64,000 nucleotides of DNA from Niastella sp966212235 (GTDB taxonomy: Bacteria; Bacteroidota; Bacteroidia; Chitinophagales; Chitinophagaceae): contig CBIHPP010000006.1 in the NCBI GenBank assembly GCA_966212235.1, positions 372,001 through 436,000 of the forward strand. Reading direction: 5' to 3'. This document shows, one piece after another, positions 26,102 to 35,345 of this stretch (position 1 is its first letter; each line of letters begins with the position of its first letter). The position numbers and the translations under genes are program-made. The notes under the pieces are model-generated. The model did not search any database, was not told where the DNA came from, and saw nothing but the letters and a program-made list of their open reading frames with translations.

Positions 26102-26482
26102 ATGGCAAAAACAGCTAAGAAAGCTGCTAAAAAAGCAGTAAAAAAAGCCGCTAAGAAAGCCGCTCCTAAAAAAAAGGTAGCAACAAAAAAAGTAGCTAAG
26201 AAAAAAGCTGCTGCTCCCAAGAAGAAATCAGCAAGAAAACCAAACGCTGCATTCATGGCTCCTCTTAACGCCAGCCCTGTTTTAGCAGAAGTTATAGGTA
26301 GCAAACCTTTACCAAGAACAGAGATCGTTAAGAAGATCTGGGATTATATCAGAAAGAATAACCTGCAGGACAAGAAGAACAGAAGAATGATCAATGCCGA
26401 TACAAAATTGAAACCTCTGTTCGGTAAAGATCAAATTTCAATGTTTGATCTGGCGAAGATCGTTTCCAAAAACGTGAAGTAG
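26102..26482 (+). CDS. SWIB/MDM2 domain protein with histone H1-like tail
   Basis: A 126-residue basic protein. Residues 1-45 are almost all Lys and Ala in KKAAKKA-type repeats, like the tail of histone H1. Residues ~50-126 are a SWIB/MDM2 domain (PNAAFMAPLNASPVLAEVIG; RTEIVKKIWDYIRKNNLQD; a closing FDLAKIVSKNVK). SWIB domains are best known in eukaryotic chromatin remodelling; bacterial stand-alone copies occur in Bacteroidota, chlamydiae and others. The tail suggests DNA compaction or nucleoid binding. No partner gene is adjacent. Domain call is strong; its role is inferred. Confidence 0.93.
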   Translation: MAKTAKKAAKKAVKKAAKKAAPKKKVATKKVAKKKAAAPKKKSARKPNAAFMAPLNASPVLAEVIGSKPLPRTEIVKKIWDYIRKNNLQDKKNRRMINADTKLKPLFGKDQISMFDLAKIVSKNVK

Positions 26483-26891
26483 TTTCGTGTATGCGAATTG
26501 AAGGAATTAAAGCTTTTTACAGGAGCGATGGGTTCAAACCTGTAAAAATGCCGGGTTAGTAAGTACCTTTTTTTCAGATAATATCTCCTTCATTTCTTTG
26601 CTTGAAAGGGCCCTTAAAGGATGGCGGGCTTCTACATATAACTTCAAAGGCAATCATTAAGATTCAGGTTACATTATTGCATACGATTGCTATACCATAG
26701 TTACCGAGTTTAATCAGCCGGGCTATTGCAACGTATGAAATCACCTTCCATATACGTTTATAACGTAATATTGCGGGGTTTACGGGTATAACTGGCGGTT
26801 TAACTTAAACTACAAGGAGAAAATACACCAGTCATATTCATGAACCCCATTTTTTTGTAGCATATCACCCCTATTAGAAGAGCAACTTTTT
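26483..26891. other. intergenic region with 10-bp hairpin
   Basis: About 400 bp between SWIB and the L,D-transpeptidase. TTTTTACAGG (26514-26523) and its exact complement (26539-26548) form a 10-bp stem with a 15-nt loop but no T-run; it may be the 3' end of the SWIB transcript. The rest shows no gene. Confidence 0.55.
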
Positions 26892-28496
26892 ATGCGTAAA
26901 ATTCTTTGTTTTATAGGCCTGTTGAGTATTTGGGGATGTAGGGAATCGAACAACAAATCAGAAGCGGACCGTAAGAAAGATTCCATCAATAAAGAAGTGC
27001 AGCAAACAGCCCGTGACATTGCGGGGAACTTCAGCGACCAAAGCACCCTGCGTTTTTCTTCCTCCCGCCTTGATTCTTTTTTTATTAAGTATGATACCCT
27101 GCGCGGTTTTCAAAACGACCTGAAGCAATTCTACACAACCCGTCATTATGCGTTTGCCTGGTATACCGACAGCGGTCTTACCGAGCAGGCCAGCCACCTG
27201 TACGTACGGTTAGAAAACATTCCGGAAGAAGGCCTGAATATTGTTTTACCGTATAAGCGCACCCTCGACAGCCTCATCAACATTGGCAATACCCAAACCA
27301 CCGATCAAAAAAGCGAGACCGAATTGCTCTTAACATCCCTTTACTTTTTCTTTGCGCAAAAGGTATGGGGCGGCATGGAGGAGAGCGCTACCCAACAGGT
27401 TGACTGGCTTATGCCACGTAAAAAGCTTTCCTATGCCGGCTTGCTCGATTCCATGTTGAAACCAGGCGGCACGGCTCCGGCCATAAAACCGGTTTACCGC
27501 CAATACAACCTGTTAAAAGAATACCTCAAAAAATACAAAGCACTACCACCAGATAACATGACCATCACCCTGCCGGGTAATAAACCCATTCGTCCGGGTG
27601 ATACGTCGCTCATGATTATTAAGCTGCGAAAAAAGCTAATGCTACTGGGCGACCTGCCCAATGACAGTGACACTACTTCCGGCATCTACGATTCTACCTT
27701 ATTAACCGCCGTTAAACGATTTCAAAAAAGGCATGGGATGAAGGAGGATGGCATTGCAGGCGGTGGCATGGTGCGTGAACTGAATGTTCCTGTACAGAAA
27801 AGGATTGAAAGGATCATTGTGAACATGGAACGCAACCGTTGGCTTCCCACGGATGTACGTGGCAGGTACCTGGCCGTAAATATCCCCGAGTTTGTGCTGC
27901 ATGCCTATAACGATGATTCGCTTTTATGGAATATGAATGTGGTAGTAGGAAGGGATGTGAACAAAACGGTGATCTTCGCCGGTACCATCAGCCAGATCGT
28001 TTTTAGCCCGTACTGGAATGTGCCTGCCAGCATTTTGAAAAAGGAAATATTACCGGGTATTCAAAAGAACCCCGCCTACCTGGAAACACATCATATGGAA
28101 AAGTTCGGCGATGGGGTACGTCAGAAACCCGGCCCCTGGAATTCCCTGGGCGCTGTAAAGTTTTTGTTTCCCAACAGCCATAGCATCTACCTGCATGATA
28201 CGCCGTCAAAAAGTCTTTTTCAGGAAAGTAAAAGGGCATTCAGCCATGGTTGCATTCGGGTGGCCGAACCGAAGAACCTGGCCATGTATATGTTGCGTGA
28301 CGACCCTACCTGGACGGAAGAAAGGATAACCAAAGCAATGGCCAGTGGTAAGGAACAATACGTGGCTGTTAAAAACCCGATGCCGGTTTATATCACCTAT
28401 TTCACGGCCTGGGTAGACAGGCAAGGGGACCTGAATTTCAGAGAAGATATTTACAATAGGGACTCCCAGCTTTCGAACCTGCTGATGAAGCATTAA
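26892..28496 (+). CDS. YcbB-type L,D-transpeptidase lipoprotein
   Basis: A 534-residue envelope enzyme. The signal ends SIWGC, a lipobox with the acylated Cys at 17. Residues ~45-230 form the LysM-free N-terminal scaffold of the YcbB group, ~235-300 a peptidoglycan-binding-1 domain (TLLTAVKRFQKRHGMKEDG), and ~315-490 the YkuD catalytic domain with FSHGCIRVAEP, where the Cys is the nucleophile and the His its partner. It forms 3-3 crosslinks or attaches proteins to peptidoglycan. Length matches the family. It is followed by a rho-independent terminator and is probably monocistronic. Confidence 0.93.
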   Translation: MRKILCFIGLLSIWGCRESNNKSEADRKKDSINKEVQQTARDIAGNFSDQSTLRFSSSRLDSFFIKYDTLRGFQNDLKQFYTTRHYAFAWYTDSGLTEQASHLYVRLENIPEEGLNIVLPYKRTLDSLINIGNTQTTDQKSETELLLTSLYFFFAQKVWGGMEESATQQVDWLMPRKKLSYAGLLDSMLKPGGTAPAIKPVYRQYNLLKEYLKKYKALPPDNMTITLPGNKPIRPGDTSLMIIKLRKKLMLLGDLPNDSDTTSGIYDSTLLTAVKRFQKRHGMKEDGIAGGGMVRELNVPVQKRIERIIVNMERNRWLPTDVRGRYLAVNIPEFVLHAYNDDSLLWNMNVVVGRDVNKTVIFAGTISQIVFSPYWNVPASILKKEILPGIQKNPAYLETHHMEKFGDGVRQKPGPWNSLGAVKFLFPNSHSIYLHDTPSKSLFQESKRAFSHGCIRVAEPKNLAMYMLRDDPTWTEERITKAMASGKEQYVAVKNPMPVYITYFTAWVDRQGDLNFREDIYNRDSQLSNLLMKH

Positions 28497-28520
28497 AAGG
28501 GCAGGAAACGCATTTATCAG

Positions 28521-28552
28521 GGTGGGTGGCACACAAGCCGCTCACCTTTTTT
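28521..28552 (+). terminator. terminator of L,D-transpeptidase gene
   Basis: GGTGGGTGGC pairs with GCCGCTCACC across a 6-nt loop (two weak pairs) and is followed by six T. It overlaps the end of the convergent SRPBCC gene. Confidence 0.7.
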
Positions 28553-29021
28553 AGCTTAATAAACGCTCTATAGCGGCCCTGCGATACCTGAACAGGGCTT
28601 CAATCTTTTTGCGTACCAGCAGGGAATGGGTGATAAGGCCCAGGGGCCCGAAGGGTAATTGGTATTTCACGGCATCCTGCATCAGCACACCGTTTTCTTT
28701 TTCAGTGAACGTATGGGTATGCTCCCAAACCCGGTAGGGTCCTTTTAATTGTATATCGGTAAATGAAAACGGCTTTTGCACGTTAATGATACCGGTTTGC
28801 CAGTGCATGGAAATGCCGAACAAAGGTTTTACTGTATAATCGATCCGCATGCCTGTATAGATCTCCCCTTCCAGCCGGGTAAGGGTTTTGAAGTCCATTT
28901 CCGGTGGTGTGATCAACGCCAGATTATCGGGTGATGAAAAAAACGCCCATGCCCTTTGCATATCTACAGGCAGTAACTGTTCCGCATTAAAATAGAATAT
29001 GCCCATCGTTGAGTTATTCAT
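28551..29021 (-). CDS. SRPBCC family protein
   Basis: A 156-residue START-like (SRPBCC/CoxG-type) protein, starting MNNSTMGIFYFNAEQLLPV. The cavity-lining strands PFSFTDIQLKGPYRVWEHTH and the final helix LVRKKIEALFRYR are typical of the polyketide cyclase/ligand-binding group. It binds a hydrophobic small molecule; the ligand is unknown. It overlaps the WG-repeat gene upstream by 8 bp, so the two should be translated together. Confidence 0.82.
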   Translation of the reverse strand: MNNSTMGIFYFNAEQLLPVDMQRAWAFFSSPDNLALITPPEMDFKTLTRLEGEIYTGMRIDYTVKPLFGISMHWQTGIINVQKPFSFTDIQLKGPYRVWEHTHTFTEKENGVLMQDAVKYQLPFGPLGLITHSLLVRKKIEALFRYRRAAIERLLS

Positions 29022-30090
29022 TCAGGGGTTTTTCTTTCAGGTAATTGATGACCGTTTCAAGATCCCGTAAGATGTATTTGTCGTTGTACTTTTCAATATC
29101 ATGCCCATAAAAGCCAAGCGTAGCCGGCAAATAAGCCGCTACCGGGGCGCCTTTGTCCATGTAATTTCCAACCGTTGTAATGCTTAGGTTCAATACCCAC
29201 ATGAATGCGCTGAATTGCGACCATTTTTGTTGATAACAGGTACCACAATGTTCGCACCTGAACAGGTCGTTCCCCAGATTTTGTAACTTTTGCACAAATA
29301 CTGAAAACAACAATTCCTGGTCAACAAATCCAACCGGTTTGTTCCATTGAATATAATCTCTGAACCGTTCGTACTCGCAGGGGCAACCGGAGCGGTACAT
29401 GTCATTGACCATTTGCTCGCAAGCCGACACGAACTGTTTTTTTTGCTGGTTAAATACATTCAGGTGGTCCAGGTTATTATTCCACTCCACTCCACCGCCG
29501 ATGGCCAGTTCGCCTTCTCTATATTCTTCGCCTTCCAAAATCTGCACTGTTACTTTATTCCTGTACACCCGGCCAATGGAAATATATATTTGGGGAACAA
29601 CTATTTCCCCGGCTTTATCAATCAATCCCCAGGTTTTCAGATCACCGAATTTAGCATAGCCTTTTTCAAAATTAGTGAGCGCCGGAAACTGGTAATCGAT
29701 GACCAGGTTACCCTGTTCATCAATAGCCCCATGCAACTCCATTTCATTTCTTACGATGGCCCTTCCCTCAGCAAATTCATCGGTGTAGTAGAATTGCGCC
29801 GGTATCACTTCTTCACCGGATTTATTTATGAATCCCCATTTCCCATGGCGCATAACCCGCGCAAGGCCTTCGGTAAAATTGCCGTATGACTCGTATTTGT
29901 TGCTAAAAGGTAGCACCTCATTTCCGGCTGCATCGAAGTAAGCCGTATAGTTTCCCTCTGTAACGGTGAACAGGTTATTTGACAGCAGGGCGACAAAATC
30001 GTATACGGCGGGAATAATAATATGCCCGTCTTCCGTTTTTATGCCCATTTTATTGTCTTCGTAAAATTGAAAATAACCAGCTGAGTCCAT
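29014..30090 (-). CDS. WG-repeat protein
   Basis: A 358-residue protein. Residues ~1-190 are repeated WG/KWG-containing beta repeats, including KWGFINKSGEEVIPAQF and WGLIDKAGEIVVPQ. The C-terminal part (~200-358) carries CPCEYERFRD and CEHCGTCYQQ, a possible zinc site. WG repeats form beta-propeller-like or solenoid surfaces in bacterial proteins of unknown role. There is no signal peptide, so it is probably cytoplasmic. It is translationally coupled to the SRPBCC gene. Confidence 0.85.
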   Translation of the reverse strand: MDSAGYFQFYEDNKMGIKTEDGHIIIPAVYDFVALLSNNLFTVTEGNYTAYFDAAGNEVLPFSNKYESYGNFTEGLARVMRHGKWGFINKSGEEVIPAQFYYTDEFAEGRAIVRNEMELHGAIDEQGNLVIDYQFPALTNFEKGYAKFGDLKTWGLIDKAGEIVVPQIYISIGRVYRNKVTVQILEGEEYREGELAIGGGVEWNNNLDHLNVFNQQKKQFVSACEQMVNDMYRSGCPCEYERFRDYIQWNKPVGFVDQELLFSVFVQKLQNLGNDLFRCEHCGTCYQQKWSQFSAFMWVLNLSITTVGNYMDKGAPVAAYLPATLGFYGHDIEKYNDKYILRDLETVINYLKEKPLNE

Positions 30091-30143
30091 ACAAAAAGAT
30101 TGCGTTTGGTGTTAACCCGTCCGTACTGATCATCGGGGCAGGT

Positions 30144-30184
30144 GTTCCGCGTTAAGCGTTTTGCGTTAAGCGTTCCGCGTTTTC
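30144..30184. repeat. GCGTT-rich intergenic repeat
   Basis: Tandem GCGTT/AAGCG units, including GCGTTAAGCGTTTTGCGTT, between the start of the WG-repeat gene and the end of the 154 aa membrane protein gene. It shares 9- to 12-mers with the block at 25319-25402. Confidence 0.75.
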
Positions 30185-30201
30185 CCACAGCAATTTATGA
30201 T

Positions 30202-30666
30202 TTAAAACGATCTGAAATAAGGCCGGCTGGTCAGGGGTGAGAACTGCCAGGGAATGGAAGCCAGTATAATTATTAATGCAATGGTAAACCAAATGGCCAT
30301 TGTTTTGAAGCGTTGTTGATCGGTACGTTGTCTTTTTGCCTTCGCAGAACCGATCGTTATCAAAACAACAGCGATCAACATCATGGCAATATGTTCCATA
30401 CCAAAAAACCGGATCTCCCGCTGATGTACGGCCGTTTTGAACCAGGCAAGAAAATACCGCACCATCGGGCTGATGCAGTACAGAACAATACCCAGCACGA
30501 ATTGTACATGAGCAATAGAAGCCGTTGCGCTCCGGATGATATTATCAGATCTTGAAAACGACTTATTACCGAGCCAGCCTTTGTATGCCCGGAAAATAGC
30601 AACCAGTAAACTTATTAAAACCAGCCAGCGAACCAGGGAATGGGTAGCTAATAACAGAGAATACAT
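30202..30666 (-). CDS. four-helix membrane protein, cytochrome b-like
   Basis: A 154-residue integral membrane protein with four hydrophobic helices (about 5-25, 45-70, 90-110 and 125-145). The conserved residues are LATHSLVRWLV, FGMEHIAMML and the His of IAHVQFVLG. Similar proteins are often annotated cytochrome b-like because of paired His residues in the membrane, but haem binding is not shown here. Function is unknown. It stands alone between two repeat-rich intergenic regions. Confidence 0.65.
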   Translation of the reverse strand: MYSLLLATHSLVRWLVLISLLVAIFRAYKGWLGNKSFSRSDNIIRSATASIAHVQFVLGIVLYCISPMVRYFLAWFKTAVHQREIRFFGMEHIAMMLIAVVLITIGSAKAKRQRTDQQRFKTMAIWFTIALIIILASIPWQFSPLTSRPYFRSF

Positions 30667-30861
30667 TGAACTCTTTTTTATAATGACGAAACTTCTGCCA
30701 AAACATTTTAAAATGGGATAAAAAATCTAAAAATAAGCAATACCGGTTTTTTAACCAGTATGAACATATTTCAAACCCACAAAGAAGATCAAATCAATAA
30801 ATTTGCATACCCATGGGGTCGCCTGTGGCAGATGATTCATTTCCAGTTAAACCTTCATTGA

Positions 30862-31875
30862 ATGATCAGGAATTGCTTGGCCAGTACATGGTACATATTA
30901 TATACAGGAATACTTTCCCTTTTCTTTTCATTAGCCGCTTACTCCCAGGCGCAACGGGTAAACGGTCGAACACCTTACCCCGACACATCATTTACCACAT
31001 GGAGCGCCTTTGTGAATACCCGTAAAACGCACCCGGAGATACAAATAGTACCGGAGCTCAAATCAAAAGAGATAGCTGAAAAAAGACGTATTCTTTATAA
31101 GCAGGCATGGGGTGGCAGAATTTTTCTGGGTCTTGATGCCTTTTACCCGGCTCGTAAGTCACCAGAAAAACGACCGGCGATCGTGATCATCCATGGTGGA
31201 GGCTGGCGCTCAGGTAACCCATCCCAGCATCATCCATTGGCGCAGCACCTGGCCGCCCGGGGTTATGTTTGTTTTACCCCGGACTATATGTTATCAACTC
31301 TTGCGCCCTATCCCGCAGCAGTATACGACCTTAAAACAGCCTTGCAATGGGTGGTTAAACATGCCGGAAAATACAATATTGATACCGCGAAGATCGCTGT
31401 ACTGGGTTTTTCAGCCGGTGGTGAACTGGCGGCTTTCCTGGGCACTACCGTGAGCAATCCGAAGTTTAGGGTGTACCCAAAGCGTAAGAGACCGGCTCCT
31501 GTGCATGCGGTGGTAGACATTGACGGAACACTTTCCTTTACCCACCCTGAAAGCGGAGAAGGCGATGATAGTAAAAAAATATCTGCCGCCACTTATTGGT
31601 TGGGGTATGCAAAAAAAGACAGTCTGGCCTTGTGGCAGGAAGCTTCGCCCCTGACACATGCCGGTCCCCATACACCGCCCACCCTTTTCATTAATAGTAG
31701 CGTAGCCAGAATGCATGCGGGGCGGGATGATTATATCAAAGTGCTGGACCAATATAAGATCTATTCAGAAGTAAAGACCTTTGAAAACGCACCGCATTCC
31801 TTCTGCCTGTTCGATCCCTGGTTTCAGCCAACGGTAACGTATATTGATGATTTTTTAAAAAGAGTATTCAAATAA
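30862..31875 (+). CDS. exported alpha/beta-hydrolase, likely pectin acetylesterase-type
   Basis: A 337-residue exported esterase; the signal is a hydrophobic stretch ending LAAYSQAQ. Motifs: HGGGWRSG (oxyanion hole, about residue 112), GFSAGGEL (nucleophile Ser, about residue 178) and a closing APHSFCLFDPW with the catalytic His. It belongs to the BD-FAE/carbohydrate-esterase-like group that removes acetyl groups from plant polysaccharides. The pectinesterase gene begins 4 bp after its stop, so acetyl and methyl removal from pectin look coupled. Substrate is inferred from this pairing. Confidence 0.82.
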   Translation: MIRNCLASTWYILYTGILSLFFSLAAYSQAQRVNGRTPYPDTSFTTWSAFVNTRKTHPEIQIVPELKSKEIAEKRRILYKQAWGGRIFLGLDAFYPARKSPEKRPAIVIIHGGGWRSGNPSQHHPLAQHLAARGYVCFTPDYMLSTLAPYPAAVYDLKTALQWVVKHAGKYNIDTAKIAVLGFSAGGELAAFLGTTVSNPKFRVYPKRKRPAPVHAVVDIDGTLSFTHPESGEGDDSKKISAATYWLGYAKKDSLALWQEASPLTHAGPHTPPTLFINSSVARMHAGRDDYIKVLDQYKIYSEVKTFENAPHSFCLFDPWFQPTVTYIDDFLKRVFK

Positions 31876-31879
31876 CCAT

Positions 31880-32899
31880 ATGAAACAGCTTGCATTTCTC
31901 TTAAGCATTGTGATTGCCGGTATTTCTTTACAGGCACAAACTGCCAACCCGCAACAGTATAAATATGTGTTCACCGTTGCCAAAGACGGCACGGGCGACT
32001 ACAAATACATACAGGATGCTATTGACGCCATGCGCGTATTTCCGCTGGCGCCCATCACACTGTATATAAAGAATGGGGTGTACAACGAAAAAATTGAATT
32101 GCCTGCTACCAATACCGATGTAACTTTTATTGGTGAAAGTGTAGATAAAACCATAATCACATTCAACGATTACTCGGGCCGGGGCAGGCTCAACACGTTC
32201 AATTCTTTTACCGCCAAAATTGTGGGTAATCGTTTCAGGGCCGAGAACATTACGTTCTCCAATGCCGCCGGGCCGGTAGGACAAGCCGTAGCCCTGCACG
32301 TTGAAGCGGATCAGGCGATCTTTATAAACTGCCGTTTTTTAGGCAACCAGGATACTATTTATACCGGGGGTGAAACCGCCCGGCAATTATTTGTAAACTG
32401 CTATATTGAAGGAACAACCGATTTTATTTTTGGTCCCGCTACAGCGATTTTCCAAAACTGTGAAATACGCAGCAAATCCAACTCGTATATAACAGCTGCC
32501 AGCACTACCGCTGGTAAGAAATTCGGGTATGTGTTCATGGATTGTAAGTTGACTGCCGACAGTGGTGTAACCAAAGTATACCTGGGCCGGCCATGGCGAA
32601 GCGGTTCAAAAACAGTATTCCTTCGCTGTACCATGGATAAACATATAGCACCTGAAGGGTGGAATAACTGGGGGAACCCCGCCAATGAACAAACTACCTT
32701 TTATGGGGAATACAAAAACAGTGGCGCAGGTGCAGGTATCACGAACCGGGTAACATGGAGCCACCAGCTGAATGATAAGGAAGCAACCGGCTATTCACTG
32801 GCCGCTATATTCAGCAATGAAGGATCGGCGTTACCCGTAAATGCCAAATGGCACCAGGAGCAAACTACCCGCATATTCCAATGGCCGGAGAAGAAATGA
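31880..32899 (+). CDS. pectinesterase (pectin methylesterase)
   Basis: A 339-residue exported pectinesterase (CE8): a signal of about 19 residues, then a right-handed beta-helix. Catalytic motifs are GNQDTIYTG (Asp acid/base), TTDFIFGPAT (nucleophile Asp) and YLGRPWRSG (Arg). It removes methyl esters from homogalacturonan, giving acid for lyases or hydrolases. The start is 4 bp after the esterase stop; the two form a pectin-deesterification operon. No SusC/SusD pair or pectate lyase is within the window. Confidence 0.94.
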   Translation: MKQLAFLLSIVIAGISLQAQTANPQQYKYVFTVAKDGTGDYKYIQDAIDAMRVFPLAPITLYIKNGVYNEKIELPATNTDVTFIGESVDKTIITFNDYSGRGRLNTFNSFTAKIVGNRFRAENITFSNAAGPVGQAVALHVEADQAIFINCRFLGNQDTIYTGGETARQLFVNCYIEGTTDFIFGPATAIFQNCEIRSKSNSYITAASTTAGKKFGYVFMDCKLTADSGVTKVYLGRPWRSGSKTVFLRCTMDKHIAPEGWNNWGNPANEQTTFYGEYKNSGAGAGITNRVTWSHQLNDKEATGYSLAAIFSNEGSALPVNAKWHQEQTTRIFQWPEKK

Positions 32900-33200
32900 T
32901 ATCGCTACACTAAAACTATTACGAACAGGCGTAAGTCAGATGGTTATGTGCAATGGTGAAATGAAATGTGGAATCAACTCCCCAATTGAAATGATGTTTC
33001 TACACTTGATATTGAACCCTTAATAGATATAATCATTTACCAGTCAATAATAAAACACTTACTGTCAAATTCATACGTAAAAAAATTTTGCAGCGGCCTT
33101 CAGGCCCTTTCCATATAAACACGGTACTATACAGAGAACCTTTTCAGCGGTACAGGATTTGTAGTATGTTACAAAATTGTTATGTAACGAATTTGTGTGT
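32900..33200. other. intergenic region
   Basis: AT-rich DNA after the pectinesterase gene. No gene, terminator hairpin or repeat is convincing. Confidence 0.5.
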
Positions 33201-33398
33201 ATGAAACAGAGTACGTCTGATTACCTAATGAATCTGCATAGACTTTACATGGTAGAAGTCGGCAAGTTTATAAAAGCCTTAAAGGAAAACGCCCCGCGTA
33301 ATGAGCTTATTATCATAAGAACAAACGTAAAGAAATTGTTGGCCGAGATTCGAAAGTTCCCCGTTTCAGGAAACCAGAATGAGTTAAACAGTCAATAA
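33201..33398 (+). CDS. small hypothetical protein
   Basis: A 65-residue frame from the ATG at 33201 (MKQSTSDYLMNLHRLYMVEV). It has two predicted amphipathic helices with Lys/Asn-rich ends and no known motif. An upstream ATG at 33177 would add eight odd residues. It may be a small regulatory or helical protein, but it could also be chance. Confidence 0.4.
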   Translation: MKQSTSDYLMNLHRLYMVEVGKFIKALKENAPRNELIIIRTNVKKLLAEIRKFPVSGNQNELNSQ

Positions 33399-33789
33399 AT
33401 TAAATAGCCTTCCTGATCATTTGCCGCCTAAAATTGCTGAAGCTACACTAGAAACATACCCGCAACCGTAGGTATTTCTCCTTATATAGTTTACCGGTGA
33501 TTATTCAATTCATTATCAAAAGCCAGGAGCTTATAGTCAGAAAGATTGCCTACGATGTTTTAATAGTATAGATCTATTCCTCACTTTTTTACCCTTTCCT
33601 TTCATAAACCGGTTCACTGCTGGCCCCAAATTTTCTTTATAGAACCGGGTTTATAGTTCCTGACCGCTTTCATTGACCGATGGGTAGTAAATACCGGGAA
33701 TGTGGAATTTCCGGTTCTCATTTTGAACTTGTCCCCCGGCGGGATAAGTTATCAGTAATTATTAACCCATAATCATTAATTAGGAATCT
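33399..33789. other. intergenic region upstream of receiver gene
   Basis: AT-rich. It should contain the receiver gene's promoter; no gene, hairpin or exact promoter box was found. Confidence 0.5.
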
Positions 33790-34170
33790 ATGAAAAATCA
33801 GTTAACTATTGCAGTAGTAGACGATCATGCGTTGATACGCAAAGCGGTAAATTTTCGACTCAAAGGCATGGGGTACAATGTGGTTATAGAAGCAGAGAAT
33901 GGACAGCAATTCCTTGACAAACTGGAAGAATCTCCTTCTCCCGATCTTTGTTTACTCGACATTAATATGCCGGTTATGGATGGCTTTGAAACGGCCGTTC
34001 AGTTAAAGAAAAAATGGCCGGCTATAAAGATCCTTTTCTTTTCCATGCAAAACGGAAGTGTGTATATGAAGCGGGCCCGGGAAGTTGGTGGCGATGGATA
34101 TATTTGTAAAGACGCCTCTTCTGAAGAATTTAATAAAGCGCTGTACGCCCTGCTGCAGCCCGTTGCATAA
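33790..34170 (+). CDS. stand-alone response-regulator receiver
   Basis: A 126-residue CheY-like receiver without output domain. Acidic pocket Asp11/Asp12, phosphoacceptor Asp57 in LLDINMPVMDG, switch Ser85 in FFSMQNG and Lys107 in GYICKDAS are all present. The sequence of the alpha4-beta5 region resembles LuxR-type NarL receivers, so it may be a truncated or adaptor form. No histidine kinase gene is adjacent. It probably relays phosphate or regulates a partner protein. Confidence 0.93.
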   Translation: MKNQLTIAVVDDHALIRKAVNFRLKGMGYNVVIEAENGQQFLDKLEESPSPDLCLLDINMPVMDGFETAVQLKKKWPAIKILFFSMQNGSVYMKRAREVGGDGYICKDASSEEFNKALYALLQPVA

Positions 34171-34181
34171 GGCAGATTCTC

Positions 34182-34691
34182 TTACTTTTCTATCAACCAT
34201 TCAAAATAAATGTGTGGGGTCGTTTTATAAATGATCTGGCCCATTTCGGTGAAGCCACACTTTTCATAAAACCCGCCGGCGCCGGCAACTCCTGCATAAG
34301 CATCGAGCCTTATGGCGTCGCCGCCTAAAGCGGTTGCCATGGCTTTCGCTTCCTGTATCAATGATCTGCCAACACCTATATGCTGATAACCGGGCCGTAC
34401 CGCCATATCAACCAGGTAAACAGGACGGGGTACAGGTGTAAAGTAAGCGGGGTCAATGACCCAGGGTCTTGATGCAGTTAACCGCAGCGTACCGATGACT
34501 TCTTCACCATTTCTGGCCAATAATACTTTTGCTTTACCCATGCCATTCAGCACTCCTCTTCCGGTAGCTACAGCACTCCAGTGACCTTGTCCGTGTTTAG
34601 CCGTAAGGTCCCGGGCTGCCTGACTAATTACATCCGCAATGGCTGCTGCGTCATCCGGCAATGCCAGTGCAATTGAAACATTTATATTCAC
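34182..34691 (-). CDS. GNAT family N-acetyltransferase
   Basis: A 169-residue GNAT acetyltransferase. The acetyl-CoA motif A is MAVRPGYQHIGVGRSLIQEA, and GFYEKCGFTE follows. Substrate cannot be told. It is convergent with the receiver gene, 11 bp apart, and stands alone. Confidence 0.9.
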   Translation of the reverse strand: MNINVSIALALPDDAAAIADVISQAARDLTAKHGQGHWSAVATGRGVLNGMGKAKVLLARNGEEVIGTLRLTASRPWVIDPAYFTPVPRPVYLVDMAVRPGYQHIGVGRSLIQEAKAMATALGGDAIRLDAYAGVAGAGGFYEKCGFTEMGQIIYKTTPHIYFEWLIEK

Positions 34692-34831
34692 GGGATAAAA
34701 TTACGCAATCCACACATTCCTGCTTACAGTAACCTATTTCTACGCAGCAAAACAACACGACACGCTTTCGCTTTTCCCGCCAGTGTTCTATAACAGGCCC
34801 CAATTACTTAAATTACAGCAAAATCCCTTCA

Positions 34832-35320
34832 ATGCCCGCTAACGATACGTACAAAATACTGGTCAATGGGTTCGAATTCTTTTTTTCAAAAACCGACCTG
34901 GAAGCGCTTGACATGGTCGCCATCTCGCCCACCGAATTTAATGGGATCTACAATCACCAGTCGATCAATGCCCGGTTGGTTGAAGCCAGTTTGCTGACCA
35001 AATCATTTACTATTGAAACCGGCGGTGAACAATTTGAAGTGGTAATTAAAGATGCGCTTGATCAGAAGCTGGATCAAATGGGCTTTGGAATAGCCACTGG
35101 AAAACAGGTAAAGGAGATCAAAGCGCCTATGCCCGGCCTGGTACTGGAAGTATCCGTAACCGATGGACAGGAAGTTAATGAAGGGGACAGGATATTGATC
35201 CTGGAAGCCATGAAAATGGAGAACAGCATTCTGATCCATGTCAATGCTACCATCAAAAAAGTATTGGTTAAAGCAGGACAGGCAGTTGAAAAAGGACAGG
35301 TACTCGTAGAACTGGAATAA
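34832..35320 (+). CDS. biotin carboxyl carrier protein subunit
   Basis: A 162-residue subunit. Residues ~90-162 form a biotinyl domain with the biotinylation motif EAMKMENS, the Lys being the attachment site; the N-terminal ~85 residues are specific to acyl-CoA carboxylase BCCPs of Bacteroidota. It carries carboxybiotin between the two enzymes encoded next. The next gene starts 25 bp downstream. Operon with accC and the carboxyltransferase. Confidence 0.93.
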   Translation: MPANDTYKILVNGFEFFFSKTDLEALDMVAISPTEFNGIYNHQSINARLVEASLLTKSFTIETGGEQFEVVIKDALDQKLDQMGFGIATGKQVKEIKAPMPGLVLEVSVTDGQEVNEGDRILILEAMKMENSILIHVNATIKKVLVKAGQAVEKGQVLVELE

Positions 35321-35345
35321 ATGTTTACCAAAAGTAAAACGAACG

